Origin: Diacronema lutheri
Lineage: Eukaryota; Haptophyta; Pavlovophyceae; Pavlovales; Pavlovaceae
Length of the DNA stretch: 64,000 nucleotides
Assembly (NCBI GenBank): GCA_019448385.1
Contig: JAGTXO010000033.1
Span: 139,001-203,000, forward strand
Direction of reading: 5' to 3'
Part shown: positions 1 through 11,010 of the stretch, piece after piece
Numbering within the stretch: position 1 is the stretch's first letter
Layout: each line of letters opens with the position of its first letter
Translations under genes and position numbers: made by a program
Notes under the pieces: model-generated
Told to the model about the DNA's origin: nothing
The model's database searches: none
Seen by the model: the letters and a program-made list of their open reading frames with translations, nothing else

Positions 1-454
1 AGCGGGCTTTGCGGCGGAGGGCCTCGAGATCTCGCCGACCGCCGCAGCCGCCGCGACCGCGTACATTCGCGCGCAGGGCGCCAAGGCCGAGGTGCGCGTG
101 GGTGACTTCTTCGGCCTGCAGCGCGAGCGCCAGTTTGGCCTCGTGTTCGACTCGACGTTCCTGTGCGCGTTGCCGCCGAGCCAGCGCGAGGCTTGGGCCG
201 CGCAGATGGCCGGCGTGCTCGCGCCCGGCGGCGAGCTCGTCACCAACATCTTCCCGATCCGCGCCGAGGGCGAGCCGGATCCGGCGGACGGCCACGTCGG
301 CAGCGGTCCGCCATTCGCGCTCTCGCCGCGCCTGGTCGAGCGTCTGCTTGTCGGCGTCGGCTTTGTGCGACTCGCGATAGAGCCCGTGCCCGACGCGCTG
401 CGCGCGCGGTTTGGGCGCGAAGTCCTCGCCCGCTGGCGCGCGCCGACAGCGTAG
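1..454 (+). CDS. Thiol/thiopurine S-methyltransferase-like protein, 3' part
   Basis: The 3' end of a SAM-dependent methyltransferase of the TPMT/plant thiol (halide) methyltransferase family; the frame is open from base 2 and ends with TAG at 452-454. It reads FGLVFDSTFLCALPP, then REAWAAQMAGVLAPGGEL and NIFPI. These match the family's Rossmann strand 4 with the 'FCA(I/L)xP' loop, the 'R..WA..M..LL.P.GEL' helix and the 'YPI' strand, followed by a C-terminal GRWK-like tail (LARWRAP). Known members methylate thiols, thiocyanate or halides, so volatile halide/thiol methylation is a fair guess, but the SAM-binding N-terminus is outside the window. A poly-C tract begins four bases after the stop. 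Confidence 0.72.
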   Translation, partial: AGFAAEGLEISPTAAAAATAYIRAQGAKAEVRVGDFFGLQRERQFGLVFDSTFLCALPPSQREAWAAQMAGVLAPGGELVTNIFPIRAEGEPDPADGHVGSGPPFALSPRLVERLLVGVGFVRLAIEPVPDALRARFGREVLARWRAPTA

Positions 455-457
455 AAG

Positions 458-488
458 CCCCCCCCCCCCCCCCCCCCCCTCCCCCCCC
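458..488. repeat. Poly-C tract
   Basis: About 30 C with one T at 480. It lies immediately after the methyltransferase stop and before the end of the convergent gene that follows. Confidence 0.95.
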
Positions 489-540
489 TTCACCTTCCCC
501 CCCGGCCCCGGGTGGTCTTCGCAAGAAGCTGTAGTCTTCG

Positions 541-1656
541 CTAGAAGCCGCGAGACCGTGGCGATGGCTGTGATCGGTGCACCGCGGGCCGGCAAGGCTC
601 CGTGAGAGAAAGCGAAGGTGATGTGACCGCCATCATGAACGGCATCATCTCTTCCGCGTTGGCGGCGGCGGCGGCCTTGTGCAAGGCGCGTGTTCTGACC
701 ATCTCGTGCTCGAACTGGCGCCGGTACGTCTGGATGTCAGCGCGCCGCTCCTCGTCTGGCTTTGCGTTCACCCCGTCCGAGCCCGACTCGAGGAAGGCGA
801 GCGACGCAAAGAATTGCTCGCGCTTCTCGGACGCGTCGAGCTGCAGGCAGTCAAAGGATATCCGTTCGAGCTCGTGCTGGCACTCGTCCGCCGTAACATT
901 CGTCGGGCTGCGCGTGCTCCGCTTGCTCCGAACGAGCATGCCGAGGAAAGTGCACGTCTGCGCGCGCACGCCGCACGCACACCGGGTTTGGGCCCAAGCG
1001 GCGGTTGTGGTGCGCACGCGCGCCGGGTGTGCGGCGGCCAACCCGCCACGCACCTTTGACAGCTTCGTGTGAAGTGTCGTGACCTCGTTTCGCAGCCGGT
1101 CGCGATCCGCTTTGATCGCGTCGACCTTGGCCTGCATCTCGCGGATCTGATGGACGATCTGGACGAGGTCCTCCCCCCCTGCCCTTGCCTGCAGCGAGCA
1201 GCGGCCGCGATGGCCGTTTTGCTGCACGCACGTGTCGCTGCGCGTGCAGCGCGCGTGCGTGAACGGCTCGTCGCCATCGTCGCGCTCGCGTGCGAACGGC
1301 TGCGTGCGCATGTGCGGGTCGGCGCCGTCCTGCGCATGCGGCGGCGTCTGCGGCTGCATCTGCGGCTGCACCTGCGCGCAGAAGCTGAACACTGGCCGTG
1401 CGCCGCAGCACATCATCGGCTGCGCGCCGCCGCATTGCACGCCGCCGCAGTGTGGCGGCATCTGCACGTGCATCATCGCGCCCATTGGCCCCATTGGCGT
1501 CATCATCTGCATCTGCGGCATCATGGGCATCTGGCCCATAGGCATCTGGCCCATGATTGGCACCTGGCCCGGTTGCGGCATGAGCACCATCTGCCCCGCC
1601 TGCGCCTGCTGCGGTTCCTGGAGCGACGGCGCACCCATCTGCATTCGCGGCACCAT
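541..1656 (-). CDS. Met/Gln/Pro-rich coiled-coil protein
   Basis: Unrecognised protein of up to 371 residues, ATG at 1654-1656. Residues 1-105 are a Met/Gln/Pro/Gly-rich repeat (QMPMGQMPMMPQMQMM), followed by a Cys-containing stretch (CTRSDTCVQQNGHRGRC) that could bind metal or be stress-like. Residues about 160-200 form a helical heptad segment (HQIREMQAKVDAIKADRDRL) predicting a coiled coil, and a second charged helical region follows. A 96-nt stretch at about 958-1053 starts GTGCGTG and ends GCAG, like the other introns here. Its length is a multiple of three, so it may be an in-frame intron; splicing would remove an Arg/Ala-rich segment unlike the rest. Function unknown. Confidence 0.55.
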   Translation of the reverse strand: MVPRMQMGAPSLQEPQQAQAGQMVLMPQPGQVPIMGQMPMGQMPMMPQMQMMTPMGPMGAMMHVQMPPHCGGVQCGGAQPMMCCGARPVFSFCAQVQPQMQPQTPPHAQDGADPHMRTQPFARERDDGDEPFTHARCTRSDTCVQQNGHRGRCSLQARAGGEDLVQIVHQIREMQAKVDAIKADRDRLRNEVTTLHTKLSKVRGGLAAAHPARVRTTTAAWAQTRCACGVRAQTCTFLGMLVRSKRSTRSPTNVTADECQHELERISFDCLQLDASEKREQFFASLAFLESGSDGVNAKPDEERRADIQTYRRQFEHEMVRTRALHKAAAAANAEEMMPFMMAVTSPSLSLTEPCRPAVHRSQPSPRSRGF

Positions 1657-2180
1657 CCCTTCGGCGATGAACAGCGTTTTCTAATCCTCGTAAAATTATT
1701 ATAGAATTCTCAGTGCTAGGCAGCAGAGCCAGTCAGTTGGGAATATGGGGGTTACGAAGGAAAAAGGCTGCCCACTTGTGGTTCCCTGTTCAACGGCCCT
1801 CGTCGGCGATCCTGACGAGGATGCTCCCGCCCGCGGCGGCGCGTAAACGTGGACGGGAAGCTCATGAGCATGTCATGCTCACACCCGGCGCGGACCGCAC
1901 GCGCGCGCCAAGCCTTCCGACGCTGCGCGGCGCACGCGAGAGGAGACGGAGCGCCGCGCCGCGCCGCGCGCTCCGCCGCCGCGGCAGCGGCCTCGCCTGC
2001 GGCGGACGTGTCGGAATGCTCCTCGATTCCTTCTTTGATCAGAACCTCAGCGTCAAGCCGCAAGTGGGTTCTGCCCGACCTCGGCATCAGGTCTGAAGGA
2101 GTTCAGAAGGCGCGGATTGTACTGTTCCGTTTTCGCTCTGACCGGGGGGCGAGGTTTGAAGGACAGGGGCGCGCAAGCGC

Positions 2181-2181
<1 letters not shown>
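1657..2181. other. Intergenic, no supported gene
   Basis: Upstream region of the Met-rich gene (AT-rich at 1682-1710, around AAATTATTATAGAATTCTC) and downstream region of RPT6. Short frames are open on both strands, but none has a recognisable product. Confidence 0.5.

Positions 2182-2233
<52 letters not shown>
2182..2233. repeat. 52-bp poly-C tract
   Basis: An unbroken run of about 52 C, the longest in the window. It lies about 20 bp beyond the RPT6 stop codon and reads as poly-G in the RPT6 transcript sense. Confidence 0.95.
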
Positions 2234-2236
<3 letters not shown>

Positions 2237-2253
2237 CCTGTCCTCGCCCGCGC

Positions 2254-3915
2254 TCATTTCCACAGCATCTGCGCGCGGCAGCGGCGGCGTGCAGCGCGGC
2301 GGCACGAGTGAGCGCGGCACGGCGCGCGGCGCGCGGCGCGGCGCGCGGCGCGGCGCGGCCGGCGCGCGGCGCGCGGCCATACCTTGAGCGACGTGTTCTT
2401 CTCTGAGTCCTTCTTCATCACCTTCGCGGCGGCCATCTCAAAGTCGTCCTGCGTCACGTGCACGCGCCGCTCGCGCAGCGCAAACATGCCCGCCTCGGTG
2501 CAGACGGCCTTGCTCTCGGCGCCCGAAGCGTCGGTCATCATCCCCGCGATCTTCTTGAGGTCAATCCCGCGCATCAGGTTCATCTTGCGCGAGTGGATCC
2601 GCAGGATATCGGCGCGCGCGTCCTCGTTGGGGTTTGGGAACTCGATCTTTCGGTCGATCCGGCCGGGCCGGAGGAGCGCAGAATCGAGGATGTCGATGCG
2701 GTTGGTCGCCATGATCACCTTGATGTTCTGCGACGACTCAAAGCCGTCGAGCTGGTTGAGCAGCTCGAGCATCGTGCGCTGCACCTCCGAGTCGCCGCCT
2801 GACTCGCCGTCGACGCGCGACGAGCCAATTGAGTCGATCTCGTCCATGAAGATGATCGACGGCGCGTGCTCGCGCGCCATCACGAAAAGCTCGCGCACCA
2901 TGCGCGAGCCCTCGCCAATGTACTTTTGCACCAGCTCCGAACCCGACACGCGAATGAACGTGCAGTCCGTGTGGTGCGCGACCGCGCGCGCGAGCAGCGT
3001 CTTGCCCGTGCCGGGAGGGCCGTACATGAGTAAGCCTTTGGGCTGCTGGATGCCAAGCGCCTCGAAGAGCTCGGGGTGCTTGATCGGCAGCTCGATCACC
3101 TCCTTGATCTCCTTGATCTGCTGGTCCAACCCACCGATCATGTCGTACGTCGAGTCGGGCACCTTCTCGACCTTCATGAGCGAGACGAGCGGATCGACCT
3201 TTGAGGGCAGCACGAGGTGCAGCGTGTATGAGTCGTTGCGCAGCGCGACGCGGTCGTTGGTCTTGAGGCTGCTGATGTCGATCGATTTGTCCACGTCCAC
3301 CACGTACTTGCCCTCCGGGTGCACCTGCGCGCGCGGCGCCGCGCGCCGCGCACGCCGCGCGCACGCCGCGTCAGCGCCGGCCGGCGAAGAGCTGGGCGGC
3401 GCGCGCGCGCGCGTGCGCGCGCACCTTGACGAGAACCTTCTTGCGCCCCATCACTTTGGTCACCTCACCCACGTACGAGCCCGGCTCCTGCAGCAGCTGC
3501 AGCTCCTCCCGAAGCATGCGCACTGCGGCGTGCGCGGCGCGCGCGGCGCGCGGCGCGGCGCGTCGGCCAGCGCACGGGCGGCGGGGCGCAGACACGGAGG
3601 GCGGGCGGCGGTTGCGGTGCGGCGAGAGGGGGACGGCGGCGCCATGGCGCGCTGCGTCCAGCGCCGCGGCGCGCACCCTTTGAGTTGAGCTCGTTGCGCT
3701 GCGCCTCTAGTCGGCGTAGGTTTTGCGTCTTGTCGCGCACGATCACCTCGAGCTCCTCGATCTTGGACTGGTAGTAGGAGTATATGCCTGGCGGGCGGCG
3801 CGACGTGGGCGGGCGCAGCGCGGAGTAGTTAGCGGCGCGTGAGTCCCGCGCGCCACGCCTCGCCGCCCGACCGCCGCGCGCCGGCACAATGGCGCGCACC
3901 ATCGCCCTCGCCCAT
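2254..3915 (-). CDS. RPT6: 26S proteasome regulatory ATPase RPT6 (PSMC5)
   Basis: AAA+ subunit of the 19S base that unfolds substrates and opens the 20S gate. Five exons fit in phase: 3900-3915, 3677-3787, 3425-3522, 2383-3324 and 2254-2268. The N-terminal coiled coil reads [20 protein letters not shown]. The OB domain follows ([18 protein letters not shown]), then Walker A GPPGTGKT, pore loop KYIGEG, Walker [15 protein letters not shown], sensor 1 MATNRID and arginine-finger region [12 protein letters not shown]. The last exon encodes only MLWK and the stop, giving the C-terminus SLKMLWK, close to animal RPT6 (IKKLWK). Three introns start GTGCG and one GTATGG. It shares its 5' region with the carrier gene on the other strand, and the very short first exon (16 nt) sets the start. 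Confidence 0.93.
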
Positions 3916-3998
3916 CCCTGCCGCACTTGCTCGAGGCGGCCGCCCTGTCGCACGATGGCGCCCAAGAAGTGACGCTCTTTTTTTTTTCGTCAGCGAAC
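3916..3998. promoter_or_regulatory. Shared upstream region of RPT6 and carrier
   Basis: 83 bp separate the two divergent ATGs; a T-rich run (CTCTTTTTTTTTTCG) lies next to the carrier start. A bidirectional promoter is inferred from spacing only. Confidence 0.45.
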
Positions 3999-4999
3999 AT
4001 GGAGTCCACGCGGCCGGCCGGTTCGCGGCCGGCGCCCGCGTGGTGGTGGGCGGCCAAGCCGTTCATCAACGGTGGGACGGTCGCGACGATAGGGATCACC
4101 TTTTTCAATCCCATCGACGTGATCAAGACGCGCCTACAGATCGCCGGCGGCGGTAGCCCGTTTGCGATGGGCGCGCGGATGGTGCGGACGGAGGGCTTCA
4201 CGTCGCTTTACGCGGGCATCTCGGCGCAGTACCTGCGCGCGTGGACGTACCAGACGGCGCGGCTCGGTGCATACCGCTCGCTCGTCGACGTGATGCAGCC
4301 CGCGCCCGGTCAGCCTACCCCCCTCTGGCAAAAGGCCATGGCCGGGCTCACGGCGGGTGCGTTTGGCGCGGTGATCGGCAACCCGGCCGAGCTGTCGATC
4401 ATCCGTATGCAGTCGGACGCGGCGCTGCCCGAGGCGCAGCGGCGCAACTACAAGGGCATTGGCGATGCGCTCTACCGCGTCATCCGCACCGAGGGCATCC
4501 TCGCCCTCTGGACCGGCTCGGGCCCGACGATCGTGCGCGCGATGGCGCTCAACTGCGGCGCGCTCGCGTCGTACGACCAGGCCAAGGAGGCGATCGATGA
4601 GCTGGTGGGTCAGAAGGACTCGCGCGTGGGGATTGCGGGCGCGAGCCTTCTCTCCGGTGTCGTAGGCTCCGTCTTCTCCCTCCCGTTCGACTACGTGAAG
4701 ACACAGATCCAGCGGATGAAGCCCGATCCGACGTCTGGAGAGCTGCCGTTCAGTGGCGCGCTGCAATGCTTCACCAAGACGCTCGCCGAGCACGGGCCGC
4801 TCCGCTTCTACGCCGGTGCGCGCGCCGCGCGCCGTCGCGCCGCCCGCCTCGCGCCACCTTCCCTGTCCCCCACGCGCGCGAGCGCGCGCGCGCGCGCACA
4901 GGCCTTGGCACGTACACGACGCGTATCGCGCCGATGATCACGCTCACGTGGCTGTTGCTCGAACAGCTGTCCGCACTGGAGAAGCGCTACGGCTTGTGA
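3999..4999 (+). CDS. Mitochondrial 2-oxoglutarate/malate-type carrier
   Basis: SLC25-family inner-membrane antiporter, closest by eye to the oxoglutarate/malate carrier (SLC25A11). Two exons, 3999-4815 and 4902-4999, join in phase across an intron starting GTGCGCG and encode about 304 residues. Three carrier repeats are visible with signatures PIDVIKTRLQ, PAELSIIRMQSD and PFDYVKTQIQ; the second (P-A-E-L, with RMQ) is typical of the OGC/DIC branch. Matrix-side [FY]xG motifs follow (SLYAG, ALWTG, RFYAG). The second exon supplies the last helix, GTYTTRIAPMITLTWLLLEQ. Start chosen at the first ATG that leaves only a short N-terminus before repeat 1. Exact substrate not proven by sequence. Confidence 0.9.
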
Positions 5000-6057
5000 A
5001 TGCGAACGAGACGGGGGAATGTAGCGCTCCGGGAGGGGGCGTTGGCTCAAGAAGACAACGGGCTTGTGCAGGCACGGAATCCACATCCGGCGGACGGGAG
5101 CGAAGCGCGCAGTGCGTCGTCCTGCAGCTGTGCATGGCGTCGCCGCGCACGAGGCACTCGAGCCCAGGTCCGATCATTGGAGCTTCGCGCTCGGCCCGCG
5201 GGCCATCCCACCCGAGCCGCGCGACAAAGTGTTAATGTGCAGCTCGGGGAGGGGGGCGCGGCTGCATGAGCTGCCGAACGCATGCGCGCGCGCGCGGCTC
5301 TCGCCGCCGATGCAGCAGGTGCGTCATTCCAGGCTGGTTTCATGCCACCGCCTGCACAGCTGCGAGCCTTGTCCGGGCCGAGCGCGCCGTTCGTCGCCCG
5401 AGCCTTGCTGATCGTGCATTCGCGCGTCGATCCGCACCTGTCGCAGCGTGAAAGTCCAGAGGCAGCGATGGTGGGCGCCGCGTCGATGCGGGAGATCGTC
5501 AGTCAGCGCGGGCGTGGCGTCACACGTAGCTCGTTGCTGCCCCGTCCGCCTCGAAAAGCATCCGACCCACCTCGGGGCCGAGCGGCCCGCACGCGACGGC
5601 GAGGAGATCGCGCATCGGCTTGCGCGGCGCGACAATGGCGCCGGGCTGCGCCGCCGCGTCAGGCGGCAGCTCGCGGATGAACGCAAGAGGCTGACTCCTC
5701 CCGTGCGCGCGGAGAGGGGCGTCATCAGCCGCGCCTCCGACTCGACGAGCGCAATCTGGACGGCGACGGAGCACGCGCCATCGGCAGGCTCGCCGGTGGT
5801 GGAGAAGGCGCGCACGAGCAGCGCGACCGGCCGCGCGCGCTCTCGCTGGTCAAGCCGCCTGCGCGCACGCCCTCAGTTGCGCCGGGCGCGAACGGTCAGA
5901 CGCGCGCATCATAAGCCGCCAGCGTGCGAAAGCGTCGCGTCCGCCATTTTGACCGCGTCGCGCTGGAACTCGCGCACGGCGGACCGCCTCGGCGCGCTAG
6001 CCAATCAAAGAGCGAGCACCGCACCTTGGAGAACCAGAACGGCGGTTCTTCGTCGCA
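5000..6057. other. Unresolved region, possible minus-strand gene
   Basis: No gene could be established. On the minus strand, 5520-5774 ends in protein-like sequence (FIRELPPDAA, GPLGPEVGRMLFEADG, stop at 5520), and 5700-5815 in another frame reads EPADGACSVAVQIALVESEA. These could be 3' exons of one minus-strand gene. Another minus-strand patch near 5935-6000 reads EFQRDAVKMADATLSHAGG. I could not join them convincingly. Confidence 0.3.
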
Positions 6058-6700
6058 TGCCTCCCGCCAGGCCGAGGCGCAACGTTCCGCCCTCCGCACA
6101 ATGCGACACCTGCGGCCGCTACTTCATGCAGGCGGTCATGCCTTACCACGCCGGGCCGTGCGCCCGCGCAAATTTTGTCCTCGCGCCCCAGGCGCTCGCC
6201 GCGGATGGTGAGCGCTTGGTGCTCGTGCGCGTTCCGCGCACGACGGGCAGCGCGCGGAAGCGTCTGACGGCGGGGGCGGCGTGTTGCGCGCCGCAGGCTC
6301 GCCGCTTACGCTCAGCGTGCTCACCACCTTCGCGCATCGGTCGAGCGTGGCGAGACGAGCGAATGGCCAACCTGCTCCGCGATGCGACGACATCTCGATT
6401 ACGGAGGCGCCGACGGGTATCACGCGCGCGTTCGAGGTGGACGAGGTCGAGGGCCAGACGGAGGGCGATGCAGTCATGATTAAGAGCTACGATCTCACCC
6501 CTGCCCGGCCGGAGCTTTGGCAGGTGGCGGGCGCGCACTGGGCGCATTCGGAGGGCCGCAGATCATCTCCCGGCCGTGATGCGGGGCGCCGGGACCCGGC
6601 GCCCCAACAACACGGTCATGGCGATGATGTCGGCCGGGACACGCCCGCGCTGCCGCCACGCGCGCCGGGCGGGGACGTTGTCGAGGCAAGCGCGGGGTAG
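6058..6700 (+). CDS. Possible small zinc-finger-like protein
   Basis: Weakly supported. A plus-strand ATG near 6058 opens onto CDTCGRYFMQAVMPYHAGPC, a C-x2-C...H-x3-C pattern resembling a single treble-clef or C2H2-like finger, followed by LVLVRVPRTTG. In another frame, 6281-6700 reads ISITEAPTGITRAFEVDEVE and DAVMIKSYDLTPARPELWQV, so an intron near 6240-6290 would be needed to link them. The gene model, and whether this is one gene, are uncertain. Confidence 0.28.
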
Positions 6701-6778
6701 TACGGTTGGCCTCGGCGCGCCGCACCACGGCGTCTGAGCGTCGTGCACGGGGGGGCCTTGGTGAACGCTTGAGATCGT

Positions 6779-9700
6779 TCACAGGTCGACAGGGTGCACC
6801 TTGTCCGCATGCTTGCCAGCCTTGGCCGACTTACCAGCACGATGCGGGCTTTTGTCGCCGCCGATGCTGTTCGTCGACCTGTCCGTGTGCCGGTCGCTGT
6901 GCGTCTTGCCCTGTTCCGGTCGGCGGTCCTGCTGCTTGAGCACGTGCAACCCGAGCGTCTCCGACATGGCCGCCGCGACAAGGACGCCGCGCGTCGAATT
7001 GCCGTTCGCGTCGAGCCGCGGCGAGAAGACGGCGAAGCCGCACACGCCCGGCACGACGCACATGATGAGCCCGGCGACACCCGATTTCGCCGGGATGCCC
7101 ACGTCCACAATCCACCGGCCGGCACCATTGTACATGCCGCACGACATCATCACCGTGACCGTGTGGTTGGTCAGGTCCTCGCTCATGGCGCTCTCGCCAG
7201 TCACCGGGTTGACGCCGCGGTTGGCGAACGTGGCCGCCATCACTGCAGCGTCCTCGGCCGTGACGCGCATCGAGCACGCGCGCGTGTACGCGTCGAGCGC
7301 GACGTTCGGGTCTTTCTCGATGATCCCCTTGGCGTGCAGCGTGTCTGCAATCATCTTGTTGTTTGTGTTGGTCGCGGTCTCGGAGCTGAACACGCTCTCG
7401 TCAAGCACGAGCCGCTCGGGCTCCAGCGCCATTTTGCGGCACTGCGCCTCGAAGAAGTTGTACCGGGCTGCCGAGTCGCCGACACCGTCGATCATCGACG
7501 CGGAGACAATCGCGCCGGCGTTCACGTAGCTGGGCGGATCGGAGGTGATCGGTCAGGGCGGGCGCGCGCGGGGGTCACGGGACGGCGGCTCGAGCGACGA
7601 GCGCCAACGACGCGATGCGCGCACGGGTTGAAGGCGCGGTTCTGCGGGTCGATGTTCACCGCGTTGAACGGGAGGCCAGAGGGCTCCTCGCCGATCTTGC
7701 GGGCGACCTCGGCCTGGCCCTTGGCGTCCATGGCGAGCATGTACAAGATGGGCTTGCATGCGGATTGGATGGAGAAGGGCACTCTCGTGTCGCCGACCGA
7801 ATAGAGTTTGCCGTCCAGGTCGCACAGCACGACGCCAAACTTTGCCGGGTCGGCGTCGCGCAGCTCGGAGATGTACCTGCCCGCACAGCGAAGGGCGAGG
7901 GGAAGGCTCGCCAGTAAGGCATCGCTCGCGCCGCGCGCGTGCGCTGCCGCGCGCACTGAGCCGTGTCGCCGTCGTCCTTGTCGAACACCTGCTCATAGAT
8001 CTCTTCGAGCACTTGCTGCACATTGTCCGGCAGCCTCGCGCTGGCGAACTTGGCGGCGAGGTCAAGCCGGCGCTTGTACTGGTAGAGGTAGGCGAGCAGG
8101 CAGCAGATGAGCACGGCCACGCCGCTTGAGCTGCCGGCGACCGCCGCGACAGGAAACGGCTCGCCCTGGTTGTTGATCACCACCGTCGTGCTGCCCCCGC
8201 CACCCTTGTCGCCGCCGTCCACGTCGTCGTCGCTCGTGGGCGCCGGCTCCGAGCGGAGCGTCTCAACCGTCGACCAGCCCGTGACGCCGTCGGATGAGGT
8301 GCCGCGCACGCGAAAGAAGAATGCGGAGCTGGAAGATAAACCCGACACGGTGGCCGACTGCCCGTCGCCGCGGTACACCGTCGCGAGCACGGTCCCGTTG
8401 ATGCTTGCCACGCGCTGCAGCTCGTACCCGGAGAGCAGGTTGGAAGAGCAGCCCGCAAGCTGGCCCGAGGCGCCGGCCACCTTGCTCGCGGCAAGCGAGA
8501 GCCGCTCGTATGCCGAGGGTGACAGCCACCGGGCCGAGACCGATGTTGGCGTCGCTGCGGCGAGCACGGGCCCTTCGGGAATCGCATCGGCTGCCTGGAC
8601 AAACACATCCATCGTCGGCCAGAGCAGCGAGCCGAGGCCGTCGGTGACGAGGCCGGCGATGACGTACGTGAGCCCGTCCAGCTGCACCGCCGCGTGCGAC
8701 GCGTGCTCGCCGGCGGACAGGGTCATCTGCCTGGACCAGCGCTTGTCGGCCGGCGAGAAGACGAGCATGTCGGGTAAAAAGCCGGTGCTCGTGCGACCGC
8801 CGTGCACCGCGAGCAGCTGCTCGCCGGTTGCCGTCTCCCACACAAAAGCGGCGTGCGCGAAGCGGGCGCGCGGCCAGTCAGTAGCTGCGTCGTCCGCAGC
8901 GATCGTCTCCCACCCCACGCCTGGCGTGTACGCGAGGAGGCCGTTCCGCTCGCCGGTCGGTGTCGTGCCGCCAAACACGTACGCGACGCCCCCAATCGCG
9001 GTCATCGTGTGCAGTTGCAGCGGCACGCCCGAGCCCGCCAGGCGGGTCCATGCGCGCGCGGCGATGTCAAGCTGCCACAGGTCGTCGAGAAACTGGCCTT
9101 CGGCGTCGCGCCCGCCGAAGACGAGCATGGTGTCGGGCGAGACCAGCGCGGCCGCGTGCCCGCTCCGCTTGCGCGGCGCAAGGCCGGCGTCGACAGCGGC
9201 CTGCGCCGGCGCGATGGGCTCCTGCCACGTGGCGACGTACGCCGACAGGCTGATCATCCACACGTCGTTTGCGAGCGTGCCGCCGCCGAGATCGCCGCCA
9301 AACACGACCACCGTGCCGCCGCTCTGGACTTGCGTGTGCGCGGTTCGCGGCGCAGGCTCGCCGTACGCGCCCTGCGGCTCCTCGAGCGCCATGAACTGGT
9401 TGTCGAGCGGGATGTAGAGGAGCAGCTCGTTCGTCAGGGCCACGTCGGTCAGCCCTCCAAAGATTGCGATGCGCGGCCGGCCGCCGGCCTCCATGGAGAA
9501 GGCCGTGAACGCGTCCCCGCCCGACAGCTCAAACGACGAAAAGACAGTCGCCGTGTGCCCGGTCCGCGCGCGAATGCCCGGCCACACCGAGCTCGCGGCC
9601 GCGCGCTCCGCCTGGAGGTAGGCGCTGTCCGCGAACGGCGGCGACCGCACGAGGCCGCGCGCGTCGGCATTCACGTGCTCGTTCGGCGCGCCAAGCTGCA

Positions 9701-11010
9701 CCTGGACATTGCCAACCGAGTCGACGCCCGTCGAGATTGTGCCCGTGTTCGCCGCGAAGCGCGCTCGGATCACACCAAGGACGTAGGTCACCGCGGTCTG
9801 CACGGTCGTGCCGAAGGGTGCGGCCGGGTCGCAGCCGCCAACGCCACCGCACGTGAGCGGCACTGCGCACGCGTCGTGGCACGGCGCGAGCCCGACGCCA
9901 TCGAGTGACGCATCAAAGAGGCGGTCGCCGGAGACGAATGGCTCGCCGTCGCGCAGCTTGGACGCGGCCTGGTACACAACTCGGTCGACACGCTTGAGCG
10001 CAGACGTGAGCACCTTGCCCAGCACCGCTGCCTTGGTGCCGCAGTTGGCGTTGGTGTGCCGGTCGATGTCGACCCCGACGACGCCGATGACCGACGAGAC
10101 ATTGGACCCGGCGACGATGCCACACGTGCCCGTGAACCCACCGGCCTCGTAGAGCACGTCGGCACCGTCGGCCGCGAGCTTGCGCGCGACCGCCTCGCCA
10201 CGCGCCGCATCGCCAAAGCTGTTGATGTACTTTGCGTGCGTCGCGCACGGCTTGGCCACGAGCTCGCACGCGTCGCGCACGCCCTTTTGAAACCCGTTGG
10301 ACAGCTTTTGGACTGCGGGCAGCTCGACGCCGAGGACGAGGCCGATGCGCCCCGTCACGGTGACAAGCCCGGCCACGTAGCCGGCCATGTAGCCCGCCTG
10401 GTCCTCGGCGAAGAGGAGGCCGGCCATGTTCGGCGCCACGCCGGCCACCGAGACGTCGACGATGACAAAAGAGGTCTCTGGATGAAGCGCGGCCGCGTCG
10501 GTGATCGCGTTCGTGTTCTCAAAGCCCGCGGCAAAGATGCCAGTGTAGTCCTGGCGCGCGCGCCGGCGCACGTGGTCGCGCGGCTTGGCTGATGGTGCGC
10601 GGTCGCTGAGGGGGCGCCCCCACCAAACGGTCCGTCCGCGGATGGTGCTCGTCACTGCGCGCGGCCCGGCGGGCTCGGCGCAGCGGAGCGGTCGACACCG
10701 GGTGAGCGCTCACCGCATAGGCGGCAAAGACTGGGCGCGTGCTGAGGAGCGCGCAGCTGCTGCTGACCGCGATATCGACGCACACGCTGCTCGGGCTTTC
10801 GTCCCGCACGGCGACGAGGCCGGTGACCGCGAGCTCGAGGAAGCCGCCGTCAAACACGTTTGACGATCCACAATTGAAGAGGAGCAGCCGTGCCTGCGCG
10901 GCATCCGTGCACGCGCAGTTCGAGAGCTCGAGCTTCGTGTCCGGCGAGAAGCACGTCCATTCCGCGCGCGCGACCGTGACGAATACGAACAGGCGTGTGG
11001 TGCGGTGCAT
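6779..11010 (-). CDS. Transmembrane BMP-Kelch-FN3-glutaminase fusion
   Basis: Four exons (10714-11010, 7957-10550, 7625-7876, 6779-7529) join in phase to about 1297 residues. A signal peptide (LFVFVTVARA) is followed by a BMP/PnrA-type periplasmic-binding fold split by intron 1 (LLLFNCGSSNVFDGGF; then GIFAAGFENTNA, NGFQKGVRDACE, SFGDAARGEAVARKL, GADVLYEAGG). Five or six Kelch repeats follow (AIFGG, VVFGGD, LVFGGRD, YVFGG), then an FN3-like domain, an acidic/Gly linker and one membrane helix (GVAVLICCLLAYLYQY), about residues 898-921. The cytosolic part is a complete serine-type glutaminase: LEEIYEQV, FSIQSACKP (SxxK nucleophile), GLPFN, NPYVNAGAI, GIPAKSGVAGLIM and FSPRLDANGNSTRG. Glutaminase releases ammonia from glutamine. 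Introns 2 and 3 fall inside the glutaminase and both neighbouring codons rebuild its motifs, so the fusion is not a frame accident. A Lys/His-rich tail follows. Confidence 0.85.

Noticed and set aside
7656-7876. Continuous 999-codon frame reading past the end of exon 2 of the receptor
   Set aside because: After DDGDTAQ the frame loses all similarity, while splicing restores the glutaminase; the extra codons are intron and out-of-frame exon.
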